Assembly (NCBI GenBank): GCA_033721915.1 | Contig: JAWWAC010000039.1 | Coordinates: 1 to 28,593 of the forward strand | DNA: 28,593 bases | Source: REBR01 sp033721915 | GTDB taxonomy: Bacteria; Pseudomonadota; Gammaproteobacteria; Pseudomonadales; Oleiphilaceae | Direction: 5' to 3' | Shown: positions 7,155 to 15,280 of the stretch, in pieces | Position numbering within the stretch: position 1 is the stretch's first letter | Layout: every line of letters begins with the position of its first letter | The notes under the pieces: model-generated | What the model was told of the DNA's origin: nothing | What the model saw: only the letters and a program-made list of their open reading frames with translations | The model's database searches: none | Program-made: the position numbers and the translations under genes

Positions 7155-8159
7155 TCAGCGTTCACCCCCCCGGTAAGCCCCGGGAGTCACACCGGTCCAC
7201 TTCTTGAAGGCCCGGTGGAAGGTGGAGGGTTCCGTGAATCCCGCCAGGTGGGCGATGTCGTTGATGGCGTACTCGTTGCGGCTGAGGTGGTAGATGGCGA
7301 TGTCCCGGCGCAGGTTGTCCTTGATCTCCTGGAAGGAGGTGTTTTCCGCCTTGAGGCGGCGGCGCAGGGTCTGGGGGCTCATGTGCATCTGGCAGGCGAT
7401 GGTCTCGAAATCCGGGATCTGGTCGGTGAAGTCCCGGCCGATCATGGCGCGGATGCGGGCGGTGTGGCTGTTGCGGTCGTCGGGCCGGGCCAGCAGGTCC
7501 GCCGGGGAGGTCTGCAGGAACTGCTGCATCTCCGGCTCGTCCCGGATCACGGGCATGGCCAGGAAGCGGCGGTGAAAACGAAGGCCGGTGTCGGAACGGT
7601 TGAAGTACAGCGGGCAGTGGAACAGGCCCCGGTATTCCGCGTGGTGGGGCGGCTCCGGGTAGCTGAAGTAGGCCTCGTCCAGCACGATGCCCTGGCCGAT
7701 CAGCCAGGAGCACAGGCGGTGCCAGATCACCAGCAGGCTCTCGTGGAGGAAGTAGTCCGGGTCGTCCAGTGGTTCCGTGCTGTGGATCTCAAGGGCTGCG
7801 AACTCCCCCTCGTAGCGCAGCCGGACCGTGGGCAGCCCCTCGAACAGGCCGTAGAAACGGCTGGCCCGGTGCAGTACCGACTCGAGATTGTGGCAGGCGA
7901 TGGCCAGCTGGCAGAGGGTGGCGAAGCTGCCGGGGCGGCTCGGACGGGGGGCGAAGCCCATGAACTCATCCTGCATGCGGGTCCAGATCAGCTGCAGCAG
8001 TCGGCTGAACTGGGCGCCGGTGACGCGGCTGCGCTTACTGTTGAGCCGCTCCGGGGCAATGCCCGCATCACGCAGCATCTGCTCCCAGTCATACCCCTGG
8101 CGGCGGGCGCCGCCCAGGGCGGCCATGACAAAATGGCGTGATACGGTGAGATTTTCCAT
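7155..8159 (-). CDS. AraC-family transcriptional regulator
   Basis: The 334-residue product has an N-terminal effector domain of the AraC_N/PF12625 type (about residues 20-210, including FYGLFEGLPTVRLRYEGEFA and SYPEPPHHAEYRGLFHCPLYF). A C-terminal pair of helix-turn-helix motifs occupies the last 85 residues (FETIACQMHMSPQTLRRRLK and INDIAHLAGFTEPSTFHRAFK, then KWTGVTPGAYR). This architecture is common among regulators of fatty acid, lipid or aromatic catabolism (OruR/ArgR-like). It is divergent from the racemase-like gene starting at 8316 and probably controls it; the 156-base intergenic region contains nested inverted repeats. The effector molecule is unknown. Confidence 0.93.
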   Translation of the reverse strand: MENLTVSRHFVMAALGGARRQGYDWEQMLRDAGIAPERLNSKRSRVTGAQFSRLLQLIWTRMQDEFMGFAPRPSRPGSFATLCQLAIACHNLESVLHRASRFYGLFEGLPTVRLRYEGEFAALEIHSTEPLDDPDYFLHESLLVIWHRLCSWLIGQGIVLDEAYFSYPEPPHHAEYRGLFHCPLYFNRSDTGLRFHRRFLAMPVIRDEPEMQQFLQTSPADLLARPDDRNSHTARIRAMIGRDFTDQIPDFETIACQMHMSPQTLRRRLKAENTSFQEIKDNLRRDIAIYHLSRNEYAINDIAHLAGFTEPSTFHRAFKKWTGVTPGAYRGGER

Positions 8160-8237
8160 GGCGCTATGGTAATCAGTGGGGCAGTGGCAGGCAAAGCCTT
8201 AAATCGCGCCGTTCCTGGTCGGTACGGCCAATCAATC

Positions 8238-8290
8238 TGGTGACTCCGGCCCCTGCCGTTACCCCGGCTCTGGGGTAAGCTCGGTCACCA
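8238..8290. promoter_or_regulatory. Nested inverted repeats upstream of the racemase-like gene
   Basis: An outer pair TGGTGAC (8238-8244) / GTCACCA (8284-8290) encloses an inner pair TTACCCC (8259-8265) / GGGGTAA (8272-8278) with a six-base loop. They lie between the AraC regulator and the start at 8316, about 25 bases ahead of the ribosome binding site. They could be regulator operators or a folded 5' leader; the sequence alone does not decide. Confidence 0.35.
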
Positions 8291-8315
8291 CAGTCTGAAA
8301 ACAGAGGAGTTCATC

Positions 8316-9446
8316 ATGGCAGGCCCACTGGCGACACTGCGCGTTCTGGATTTTACCACCCTGCTGCCCGGGCCTTACGCCACCATGCTGCTGGCGGACA
8401 TGGGGGCGGAGGTGGTGCGGGTGGAGTCCCCGGACCGCATGGACCTGGCCCGGGTGATGCCGCCCCACGATGCCGGTGTCTCCACCGCCCATGCCTTTCT
8501 CAACCGGGGCAAGGACAGCATTGCCCTGAATCTCAAGGATCCGGCCTCGGTGGAAGCGGTGAAGTCGCTGGTGGCGGAGTTCGATATTGTGGTGGAGCAG
8601 TTCCGCCCCGGTGTCATGGGCCGTTTCGGGCTGGATTACGAGAGCCTCAGGGCGATCAAACCGGACCTGATCTACTGCAGCATCACCGGTTACGGCCAGA
8701 CCGGTCCTTACAGGGATCGTGCCGGTCACGATATCAACTACCTGTCACTGGCCGGCGTTTCCAGCTACAGCGGGCGCAGGGAGCAGGGGCCACCGCCGCT
8801 GGGCATCCAGGTGGCGGATGTGGCCGGCGGCTCCCACCATGCGGTGATGGGCATACTGGCGGCGGTGATCCACCGGCAGGCCAGCGGTGAAGGGCAGCAC
8901 GTGGATGTGAGCATGACCGATGCGGCTTTCTCACTGAACGCCATGACCGGGGCGGCCTGGCTGGCGGGTGGCCATGAGCCGGGGCCGGAGACGGAGATGC
9001 TCAACGGCGGCGCCTTTTACGACTACTACCGCACCGCCGACAACCGCTGGCTCTCCATCGGCTCACTGGAGCCGGCCTTCTGCCAGAAGCTCTGCCAGGC
9101 CATCGGCCAGCCCAAGCTGGCCAGCCTGGGGCTTAGCCCCAAGCCGGAGCATCAGAAGCAGCTTCGGGAAGCGTTGACCCAGACCCTTGCTGAAAAAACC
9201 CTGGCTGAATGGCAGGCCGTCTTTGATGAGCTGGACGCCTGCGTGGAGCCGGTACTGACCCTGAGCGAGGCCAGTGAGCACCCGCAGCTGCTGGCCCGGG
9301 ACATGATCATCAACGTCCGGCGCCCGGACGGCAGCCACCAGAAACAGATCGGCCACCCCATCAAGTTCAGCGCCAGCCCCTGCAGCACATCCCATATGGG
9401 TAAGCCGTTAGGGGCGGATAATGAGCGTTGGGTGGGTAAAAAATGA
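8316..9446 (+). CDS. CaiB/BaiF-family protein, alpha-methylacyl-CoA racemase-like
   Basis: The 376-residue product starts at an ATG with GAGGAG seven bases upstream. It begins LATLRVLDFTTLLPGPYAT and is full length for the single-domain racemase branch of the family. The racemase-type catalytic residues are visible: H138-D139 in RAGHDINYLSLAG, D168 in QVADVAGG and E252 in SIGSLEPAF. These match the His/Asp/Glu set of alpha-methylacyl-CoA racemases rather than the Asp-only centre of formyl-CoA or carnitine CoA-transferases. The enzyme would epimerise (2R)- and (2S)-methylacyl-CoA, which is needed for beta-oxidation of branched or isoprenoid fatty acids. The gene stands alone and is divergent from an AraC regulator. 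The exact substrate is unknown, and a CoA-transferase function is the main alternative. Confidence 0.87.
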   Translation: MAGPLATLRVLDFTTLLPGPYATMLLADMGAEVVRVESPDRMDLARVMPPHDAGVSTAHAFLNRGKDSIALNLKDPASVEAVKSLVAEFDIVVEQFRPGVMGRFGLDYESLRAIKPDLIYCSITGYGQTGPYRDRAGHDINYLSLAGVSSYSGRREQGPPPLGIQVADVAGGSHHAVMGILAAVIHRQASGEGQHVDVSMTDAAFSLNAMTGAAWLAGGHEPGPETEMLNGGAFYDYYRTADNRWLSIGSLEPAFCQKLCQAIGQPKLASLGLSPKPEHQKQLREALTQTLAEKTLAEWQAVFDELDACVEPVLTLSEASEHPQLLARDMIINVRRPDGSHQKQIGHPIKFSASPCSTSHMGKPLGADNERWVGKK

Positions 9447-9467
9447 GCCCGGTGCTGTACGGATGCT

Positions 9468-9764
9468 TTAAAATTTGTGTTCTTCGGGCAGCATGCGTTT
9501 GTGCAGAATACGAATGATTTCCACAAAACCGTCCTGGGTGACACGGTAAAAAATAAGGTGGCTCCCTTGGGGGTATTTCCGGTAACCAGGGCTGACCTCA
9601 TCACAGGGTGGCCCCAGGTTGGAATTTGTGGCGAGAATGTGGAAGCACTGATCAAACTGGCGAAGGTAATGATTACGCTGATCCCGCCCCCATTGCCGTT
9701 CCGTGTAGAGAGCGATGGATTTAAGGTCGGCTTTGGCCTTCCTGGAAAGCCTGAAGTGGGGCAT
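9468..9764 (-). CDS. parE: RelE/ParE-family toxin
   Basis: The 98-residue product shows the ParE pattern: RLSRKAKADLKSIALYTERQ at the N-terminus, a central helix with QFDQCFHILATNSNLGPPC, then the beta-strands GYRKYPQGSHLIFYRVTQD and VEIIRILHKRMLPEEH. The length and order fit ParE toxins, which usually target DNA gyrase. The ATG shares one base with the stop of the upstream antitoxin gene (TGATG), so the pair is translationally coupled. The gene is convergent with the racemase-like gene and ends 21 bases from it. The neighbouring DNA is less GC-rich than the flanking metabolic genes, in keeping with acquired toxin-antitoxin modules. Confidence 0.93.
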   Translation of the reverse strand: MPHFRLSRKAKADLKSIALYTERQWGRDQRNHYLRQFDQCFHILATNSNLGPPCDEVSPGYRKYPQGSHLIFYRVTQDGFVEIIRILHKRMLPEEHKF

Positions 9765-10003
9765 CAGGGTCTCTCGTTGTCCAGTTCCTCTATAAGGGCA
9801 TCATAGGAATAATCGTCAAAGCCGCTATCTTCGCCTTCCTTGAGCAGCCTGCGCACGTTGTTAAGGCGGGCTTCAGAGTCCTCAAGCAACCGCAGCCCGG
9901 CACGAACAACCTCGCTGGTTGAGCTGTATCGACCCTTCCTGATCTGTTCGTTGATAAACGTATCAAAATGGGGCCCAAGGGTAATGCTGGTGTTCTTAGC
10001 CAT
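9764..10003 (-). CDS. parD: ParD-family antitoxin
   Basis: The 79-residue product begins MAKNTSITLGPHFDTFINEQ and continues with RKGRYSSTSEVVRAGLRLLE, the ribbon-helix-helix DNA-binding fold of ParD antitoxins. The acidic C-terminal tail (EDSGFDDYSYDALIEELD) is the usual toxin-wrapping segment. It would neutralise the ParE toxin encoded immediately downstream with a one-base overlap, and repress the operon. A palindrome 17 bases upstream of the start is the likely operator. The protein looks complete. Confidence 0.93.
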   Translation of the reverse strand: MAKNTSITLGPHFDTFINEQIRKGRYSSTSEVVRAGLRLLEDSEARLNNVRRLLKEGEDSGFDDYSYDALIEELDNERP

Positions 10004-10019
10004 GATGACACCCGAATAG

Positions 10020-10034
10020 TACCAATGATTGGTA
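10020..10034. promoter_or_regulatory. Palindrome upstream of parD, candidate ParD operator
   Basis: TACCAAT and ATTGGTA are exact inverted copies separated by one base. On the minus strand, a TACTAT -10-like word overlaps the start-proximal edge. Ribbon-helix-helix antitoxins bind short palindromes at this position. The palindrome is directly visible; binding is inferred. Confidence 0.55.
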
Positions 10035-10420
10035 TATTCTGTTCCAGCCTCTCAGGCAATGCAAGATGACAGAATGTGCTTAATAACCGGGATTTCCCCG
10101 TTACTGAGAGGATTCCATTAAGGCAGGACCGGTGCCTTATGGGTAAGCAGCAGAAATGCATTAACGAAGTTCGTCCATCCGGTGTTTTTCTGGACCAGAG
10201 GGGGCGCAGGTGCGGAGTGCGCATCTGCGTCTGGCTGTGCGAATGGCAACCCGGAAATTCCACACTCTGGTGTCAGCGACAGGCCGTTGTTACCAGCGGA
10301 TGATGCGGGAATGCCCCGCACCCGGCCACGAAAGCCGGGCAGAGGCCTGCTGCCCCGGATCCGCTGCGGCCCGGCGCACAGTGGCGGACTGTTAACCGCC
10401 CGGACTCTGCGCTGCCGGAC
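10035..10420. other. Gene-free stretch between parD and the lipoprotein gene
   Basis: I see no convincing gene in this interval. It contains a small hairpin (TAAGGCA at 10119-10125 with TGCCTTA at 10133-10139) without a T-tract. A GC-rich part near 10318-10395 has imperfect stems, one of them CCCGGC...GCCGGG around 10320-10340. These could slow or end transcription coming from the lipoprotein gene on the minus strand, but none is a classical terminator. Short open frames here lack ribosome binding sites and recognisable protein patterns. Confidence 0.45.
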
Positions 10421-12925
10421 TCACTGCAGCGCGGAGCTGGCCTGTATGGGGCAGGCGGGCAGCGGGGTCTCGCCGGGGGTGACCCAGATGGGGCTGGAGA
10501 AGGCGATGGGGCGCTCGCTCTCCGGGTCCAGTATGCGCAGGAAGTAGTAGGGCTCTTCCTCTGAGACCCGCAGGGTGCTGGTGAATCCGCTGCCCTGGTG
10601 GCGCTCCACGAGGCGGTTGTTGCGGGTGACCACCTCGAAGATGGCTTCCCGGGGTTCGCCCTTGTCGGTCAGCTCTGCCTGCATGGGCAGAACGCGCCCG
10701 GCCGGGACCCGGATCCTGGCGCCCATGGGCTGGCGGTCTACCCGGAAGTCCATAAGCAGGTCGTTGTGGTTCTGGGCGACGGCGTAGAAGCGTCTGGCCA
10801 GCAGGGCTTCATTAAGGTCCGTTTCCGAGCGGGAGCGGGCAATCATCACGGTCTTGGGCAGTGTGCCGCTGCCCCAGCTGGTGCCGTGGTGGTCTTCGGA
10901 GCTGATGGCCCCTACGTGCCAGCCCTTGTCCAGTGCGTGTGAGAGCCAGCTCCCGCCGGGGCCGTCGGAGTCGTACTCGGAGCCCTTGCCGAAGACCTCC
11001 AGGCCCACGGCCCGGAAGTCGGCGGCGGGCACATGGCGGAAGTCGTTGAAGCTGTAGGCCGGGTCACCGCCGGCGGGCTGCAGAAGATCCTCGATCAGGT
11101 CTTCCCGCCCCGGATGGTTGAACACCACCAGGCCATCGTCGCCACCGCCAAACAGGGCCGGGTAGGTGAACCACTGCCAGAACAGGCCCATGGAGAGGGC
11201 GTAACCGGGGCCGGTCTTGGCGTTGAGGACGTTGTCCGTGCCGAAGACGTTGATGTGGCCGTAGCGGTCCGAGGTCCACTCAAAGCCCCGGATGCCGGTG
11301 AAGCCCTCGTCGGAGACGGCTTCGATCTGCTCGGCGGTGGCGTCCCATTTGCGCAGTACGTCAAAGGGTCTGTCGGAATCCACGATCACGCAGTCAAACA
11401 GGCGCTCGCTGACGCAGTCGCCATCGGCGGTGAGAGGCAGTCTCTCGTTGTCGGAGTGGTCGCTGATGGCAAAGAAATCCCAGCCTGCGGCCTTGACGCT
11501 CTCCATGGCCATCTGCGGTGTGGTGCCGATGGTGCCATCGGAGAAGCCGGTGTGGCCGTGCATCACGCCGGTGTAATGCTCGAAACCGGTGTCGCTGAAG
11601 GCCGGTGTGCACTCGGCGGTGTTCTGAGGTTGCGGCAGTGTCTCCGCGAAATACAGCGGGTCCGCCAGTTGCGTCAGCACCTGGCCACAGCCGCTTTGCC
11701 CGGGGTTGCGCAGGCAGTCCGCCATCTCCTGGTCCACGGTGGCCACCGGGGACAGGGGGCACTCCAGTGAGAGGGGATCGTCCTGGCACAGTGCCAGTGT
11801 GTCCGTCTGCACCAGCTGGCGCAGCACACTCAGAGGGCAGCCACTGCGGAAGGGGTCCATGAGACAGTCGATCAGTCCCGGTGAGGGTTCCGTGGCGGGG
11901 ACGCCCTGCAGGCTGACCGAGGTGGCGTCGGACAGGGCGCCGTCCGTGGCCTCGATGCGAAAACGGAATTCGGTCTGTTCGCTGAGATCCGGCAATTCCA
12001 CCATGGCACGGGTCTGGTCGCTGTCACGGATGGCCAGTTGCGGTGCGCCGTTGTCGATCTGCTGCCACTGGTACTGGATGCTGTCACCGTCCGGGTCCTC
12101 CGCCTCCACGATCAGCAGGACATTCTCAGAAGCGGTGGCCACACCGGGGTTGGCCTCGGAGCGGGTGATCACCGGGTGGCGGTTGTCGCCGGAGGGCATG
12201 ACGCGGATATCAATGCGGTCCTGCCCCCGTCCATCCTGGTCGTCCGTGGCCACCAGACGCAGTGGCAGCAGTGTGGGGGTGTTGACCCGGGGGGCGATGA
12301 AGCTGGTGTCCAGCTGGCTGTCATCCTCAAAGGTGATGCCGGGGCCGTCGCCGTCCAGGATCCAGCGGGTGGCGACAACAGTGCCGTTGTCACTGGCCTG
12401 GCCACGGAGCTCGACCCGCTGGCCGCCGGTGGCGTCCTGGTCCGGCCCGGCATCGACCTCGGGCAGCGGGTTGTCAAACGCCGGCTCCACGGTCACCCGT
12501 ACCCGGTCGTTGGCCCTCTGGCCACCGGCGCTGACGGCGCTGATCTGAAACACCATCTCACGGGTCGACTGCACCTGGGGCGCCTCAAGGCGCAGCTCGT
12601 TCTGGTCAATCTCGCTCAGGACCCTGGCCGGGACGCCGTCGTTCACCTGGTGCCATCGCAGTGACTGCACCGGGTCATTGCCCAGTGCCCTGGAGTCGGC
12701 GAACAGGCTGAAGCGCTCGGCTTCACTGACCGTGCGGTTGTCACCGGCATTCACGATAATGCCGGTCTCGGAGGGCCCGTTATCGTTGGGTGGTTCCCCG
12801 GTGACTGGGGGTTGCTCTTCGTCGTTCCTGTCGCTCACCGCCGCCGGGGCGGGTGTCTCGCTGTCTCCACCCACGGGGCAGCCCGTAATAAACAGCAGTG
12901 AGAGTGCAATGGTCAGCCACTTCAT
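10421..12925 (-). CDS. Large lipoprotein with Ig/PKD-like domains, C-x8-C repeats and a PHP-type metallohydrolase domain
   Basis: The 834-residue product starts MKWLTIALSLLFITGC; the lipobox ITGC puts the lipid-bearing cysteine at residue 16. A linker rich in P, E, D and N follows. Three beta-sandwich domains of PKD/Ig type then span about 55-345 (VNAGDNRTVSEAE; PEVDAGPDQDATGGQRVELRG; SENVLLIVEAEDPDGDSIQY). Residues 351-425 hold three tandem units with C-x8-C (C354/C363, C380/C389, C404/C413). From about 450 a PHP-like (CehA/McbA-type) metallohydrolase domain is visible: MHGHTGFSDGTIG (H456, H458, D463), FFAISDHSDN (D489, H490), VFNHPGRE (H604) and ISSEDHHGTSWG. It is probably an outer-membrane-anchored phosphoesterase; the substrate is unknown. 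It starts 13 bases after the DUF3299 gene, so the two form an operon. Confidence 0.82.
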   Translation of the reverse strand: MKWLTIALSLLFITGCPVGGDSETPAPAAVSDRNDEEQPPVTGEPPNDNGPSETGIIVNAGDNRTVSEAERFSLFADSRALGNDPVQSLRWHQVNDGVPARVLSEIDQNELRLEAPQVQSTREMVFQISAVSAGGQRANDRVRVTVEPAFDNPLPEVDAGPDQDATGGQRVELRGQASDNGTVVATRWILDGDGPGITFEDDSQLDTSFIAPRVNTPTLLPLRLVATDDQDGRGQDRIDIRVMPSGDNRHPVITRSEANPGVATASENVLLIVEAEDPDGDSIQYQWQQIDNGAPQLAIRDSDQTRAMVELPDLSEQTEFRFRIEATDGALSDATSVSLQGVPATEPSPGLIDCLMDPFRSGCPLSVLRQLVQTDTLALCQDDPLSLECPLSPVATVDQEMADCLRNPGQSGCGQVLTQLADPLYFAETLPQPQNTAECTPAFSDTGFEHYTGVMHGHTGFSDGTIGTTPQMAMESVKAAGWDFFAISDHSDNERLPLTADGDCVSERLFDCVIVDSDRPFDVLRKWDATAEQIEAVSDEGFTGIRGFEWTSDRYGHINVFGTDNVLNAKTGPGYALSMGLFWQWFTYPALFGGGDDGLVVFNHPGREDLIEDLLQPAGGDPAYSFNDFRHVPAADFRAVGLEVFGKGSEYDSDGPGGSWLSHALDKGWHVGAISSEDHHGTSWGSGTLPKTVMIARSRSETDLNEALLARRFYAVAQNHNDLLMDFRVDRQPMGARIRVPAGRVLPMQAELTDKGEPREAIFEVVTRNNRLVERHQGSGFTSTLRVSEEEPYYFLRILDPESERPIAFSSPIWVTPGETPLPACPIQASSALQ

Positions 12926-12938
12926 GGGGAATACCTTG

Positions 12939-13478
12939 TCAGTTAAAGCGTAAGCGATAGGGGGCGGTTTTATGCAGTGTCAGGGTGTAGCCGGTGGCCG
13001 CCATTGAGGTTTTCCGGTGATCCACGGAGAGCTCACCGTAAAGCTGCAGTGCGCCGTCCCGATCCTCCAGGCGGACATCCAGCTCGTCCGGCACCCGGAT
13101 CAGAACGGTCTGGTTGCGGGCCGGTGCCGGCTGGTGAATGCAGGCGCCGTCATAGGGCACCAGCAGGTACTGGCCGCCGGCGCTCTGGTGGTCCTCTTCC
13201 GGCAGTGGTACCAGGTAACCGGGGAGTGACAGGCGTCTGCCGTCCAGCTCCGGAACCGTGGGGGCCTGGTCCTTGTAGGCTCTGAGCTGGGCGTAGAGGG
13301 CGATGGCCTTTGGGTCGTCATCCTCCAGCCGGGAGACATCCACACCCTGCAACGGGTCCCGGTCGGGCCAGCCCGCGGGGGAGAGCTGGCCCCAGTGGGC
13401 CGATTCGTACTCTTGCGACAGTGCCGGGGCTGACAGCAGGGCCATCAGCAACGGCGTTATCAGCAGGGACTTCACCAT
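12939..13478 (-). CDS. DUF3299 secreted protein
   Basis: The start chosen is ATG 13478, seven bases after a clear AAGGAG site; an upstream start at 13544 lacks one. The 179-residue product has a signal peptide (MVKSLLITPLLMALLSAPALSQ). The mature part contains the DUF3299 core PGYLVPLPEEDHQSAGGQYL followed by VPYDGACIHQPAPARNQTVL, with the hallmark GACIHxPxPxxNQ stretch. DUF3299 proteins are periplasmic or surface-exposed; their function is not established, though they often sit beside transport or export genes. The single conserved Cys and His in GACIH could bind a metal, which is speculation. It lies upstream of the PHP lipoprotein on the same strand and is divergent from the flavoprotein operon. 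Confidence 0.87.
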   Translation of the reverse strand: MVKSLLITPLLMALLSAPALSQEYESAHWGQLSPAGWPDRDPLQGVDVSRLEDDDPKAIALYAQLRAYKDQAPTVPELDGRRLSLPGYLVPLPEEDHQSAGGQYLLVPYDGACIHQPAPARNQTVLIRVPDELDVRLEDRDGALQLYGELSVDHRKTSMAATGYTLTLHKTAPYRLRFN

Positions 13479-13623
13479 CTGCGGACTCCTTCTGTAACAC
13501 TGTGTAAACGATACAGGGCCAATATGACCGGTTGGTGACGGCAATGTCAGAGGGTGGTGTCCGGGGGTGGTGGACGGGGTGTCTTGCGCGATTGGCGTGA
13601 ATCGTCAATGCTCCACTATCCGC

Positions 13624-13636
13624 TATGGTTACCATA
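13624..13636. promoter_or_regulatory. Short palindrome in the promoter region of the flavoprotein operon
   Basis: TATGGT and ACCATA are exact inverted copies around one base, 31 bases upstream of the chosen start of the flavoprotein gene. The divergent intergenic region is about 190 bases long and would hold promoters for both directions. The element could be an operator for an unidentified regulator; chance occurrence is possible at this length. Confidence 0.25.
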
Positions 13637-13666
13637 CGGCATTGATCAATTATGGGAGTGCACCGA

Positions 13667-15280
13667 ATGCGACGCTGGAATGGCTGGGGGGACGATGGTT
13701 TCCGGATGGAGTTGCCGGAGAATGGCGAGCGCTTTCTGAGTGAGCGCATCGGGGTGGCGCAGCCGCTGCCGGATGCGGTGCTGGAGGAGGTCTGTCGCCA
13801 GGTGCCCACCAGTCGATTGCCGGCCCATCCACTGGTGGCCATCGACGAGGAAACCCGTGTGCGCCATGCCCGGGGCCAGAGCATTCCGGACTGGCTGGCC
13901 ATGCGCAGCGGTGATTTCGGCCAGTTTCCCGACGGGGTGGCCCTGCCGGAGAGCAGCGCCGAGGTGGCCGAACTGATGCAGTGGGCCCGTGAGCAGAATG
14001 TGCTGGTGATTCCCTATGGCGGTGGTACCAGCGTGGCCGGGCATATCAACCCGCCGGCCTCGGAGCGCCCGGTGCTGACCCTGTCGCTTGAGCGCATGAA
14101 CCGCCTGACGGACCTGGACCGGGAGAGCCAGATCGCCACCTTCGGTGCCGGCACCCCCGGGCCACTGGTGGAGTCCCAGCTGCTGGCGGAGGGCTACACA
14201 CTGGGGCATTTCCCACAGTCCTTCGAGCTGTCCACCATCGGCGGCTGGGTGGCCAGCCGCTCCAGCGGACAGCAGTCACTGCGCTACGGGCGCATTGAGC
14301 AGCTCTTTGCCGGTGGCCGCATGGAAACCCTGGACGGCACCTGGGAGATCCCCACCTTTCCCGCCTCCGCCGCCGGGCCGGATGTGCGCGAGATGATACT
14401 GGGCTCGGAAGGGCGCCTGGGGGTGATCACCGAGGTGAAGGTGCGGGTCACGCCCGTGGCGCAGAAGGAAAGCTTCCATGTGCTGTTTTTCCCGGACTGG
14501 GAGCGGGCCCGTTCCGCCACCCGGGCACTGGTGCAGCAGCGGGCCAACCTCTCCATGGTGCGGCTGAGCAACCCCACCGAGACCGAGACACAGCTGGCAC
14601 TGGCCGGGCACGAAAAACAGATCCGCCTTCTGGAGCGCTTTCTCCGCTTCCGTGGCTGTGGCGAAGGCAAGTGCATGATGACCGTGGGCCTCACCGGCAC
14701 GCCGGACCAGTGCCGCCTTGGCCGCCGGGAGCTCAGGCAGATCGCCGCCCGCCACCAGGGTGTGAGCACAGGCACCTATCTGGGCAGCCGCTGGGCCCAG
14801 AAGCGCTTTACCATGCCCTATCTGCGGGAAGAACTGTGGGCCTCCGGCTATGTGGTGGACACCCTGGAGACCTCTACGGACTGGGACAATGTGGACAAGC
14901 TGATGCAGCGAGTGGAGTCCGTGCTGCGTGAGGGGCTTGCGGAAGAGGGCGAGTCGGTGCATGTCTTCAGCCACCTGTCCCACCTTTACGGCCAGGGATG
15001 CAGCATCTACACCACCTATGTGTTCCGCAACGGGGCGGATTACCCGAGTACCTACCGTCGCTGGGAAGGGCTCAAGGCGGCGGCCTCTGAGCAGATCGTG
15101 TACAACCGGGGCACCATCAGCCACCAGCACGGTGTGGGCCGTGACCATGCCCCTTACCTGCCGGTGGAGAAAGGGCCCATGGGCATGCGTGCCATCCGCA
15201 CACTGCTGCGTGAATTCGACCCCAAAGGCCAGCTGAACCCCGGGGCTCTGGTGCTGCCCGGGGAGGAGGACAAGCCATGA
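13667..15280 (+). CDS. FAD-binding oxidase related to alkyldihydroxyacetonephosphate synthase
   Basis: The product is about 537 residues from the ATG at 13667, which has GGGAG eight bases upstream (an ATG at 13652 has no such site). It opens with MRRWNGWGDD, the W-x-GWG motif of alkyl-DHAP-synthase-like flavoproteins. The VAO-type FAD domain shows VIPYGGGTSVAGHI, GAGTPGPLVESQLLAEGYTL, FELSTIGGWVASRSSGQQS and MILGSEGRLGVITEVKVRVT. Near the C-terminus, GTISHQHGVGRDHAPYL corresponds to the His-rich loop of the family, where AGPS has HHHGVG; here the middle residue is Gln. AGPS swaps the acyl chain of acyl-DHAP for a fatty alcohol to make ether lipids. The stop overlaps the next start (ATGA), which couples it to a GlpD-like gene. 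A different FAD-linked 2-hydroxyacid oxidation is the alternative. Confidence 0.85.
   Translation: MRRWNGWGDDGFRMELPENGERFLSERIGVAQPLPDAVLEEVCRQVPTSRLPAHPLVAIDEETRVRHARGQSIPDWLAMRSGDFGQFPDGVALPESSAEVAELMQWAREQNVLVIPYGGGTSVAGHINPPASERPVLTLSLERMNRLTDLDRESQIATFGAGTPGPLVESQLLAEGYTLGHFPQSFELSTIGGWVASRSSGQQSLRYGRIEQLFAGGRMETLDGTWEIPTFPASAAGPDVREMILGSEGRLGVITEVKVRVTPVAQKESFHVLFFPDWERARSATRALVQQRANLSMVRLSNPTETETQLALAGHEKQIRLLERFLRFRGCGEGKCMMTVGLTGTPDQCRLGRRELRQIAARHQGVSTGTYLGSRWAQKRFTMPYLREELWASGYVVDTLETSTDWDNVDKLMQRVESVLREGLAEEGESVHVFSHLSHLYGQGCSIYTTYVFRNGADYPSTYRRWEGLKAAASEQIVYNRGTISHQHGVGRDHAPYLPVEKGPMGMRAIRTLLREFDPKGQLNPGALVLPGEEDKP

Noticed and set aside
7215..8141. Long plus-strand open frame opposite the AraC-family gene
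   Set aside because: An antisense shadow in GC-rich coding DNA; the AraC domain order on the other strand is clear.
10119..10139. Small hairpin TAAGGCA/TGCCTTA considered as a terminator
   Set aside because: No T-tract on either strand and no gene ends close by.
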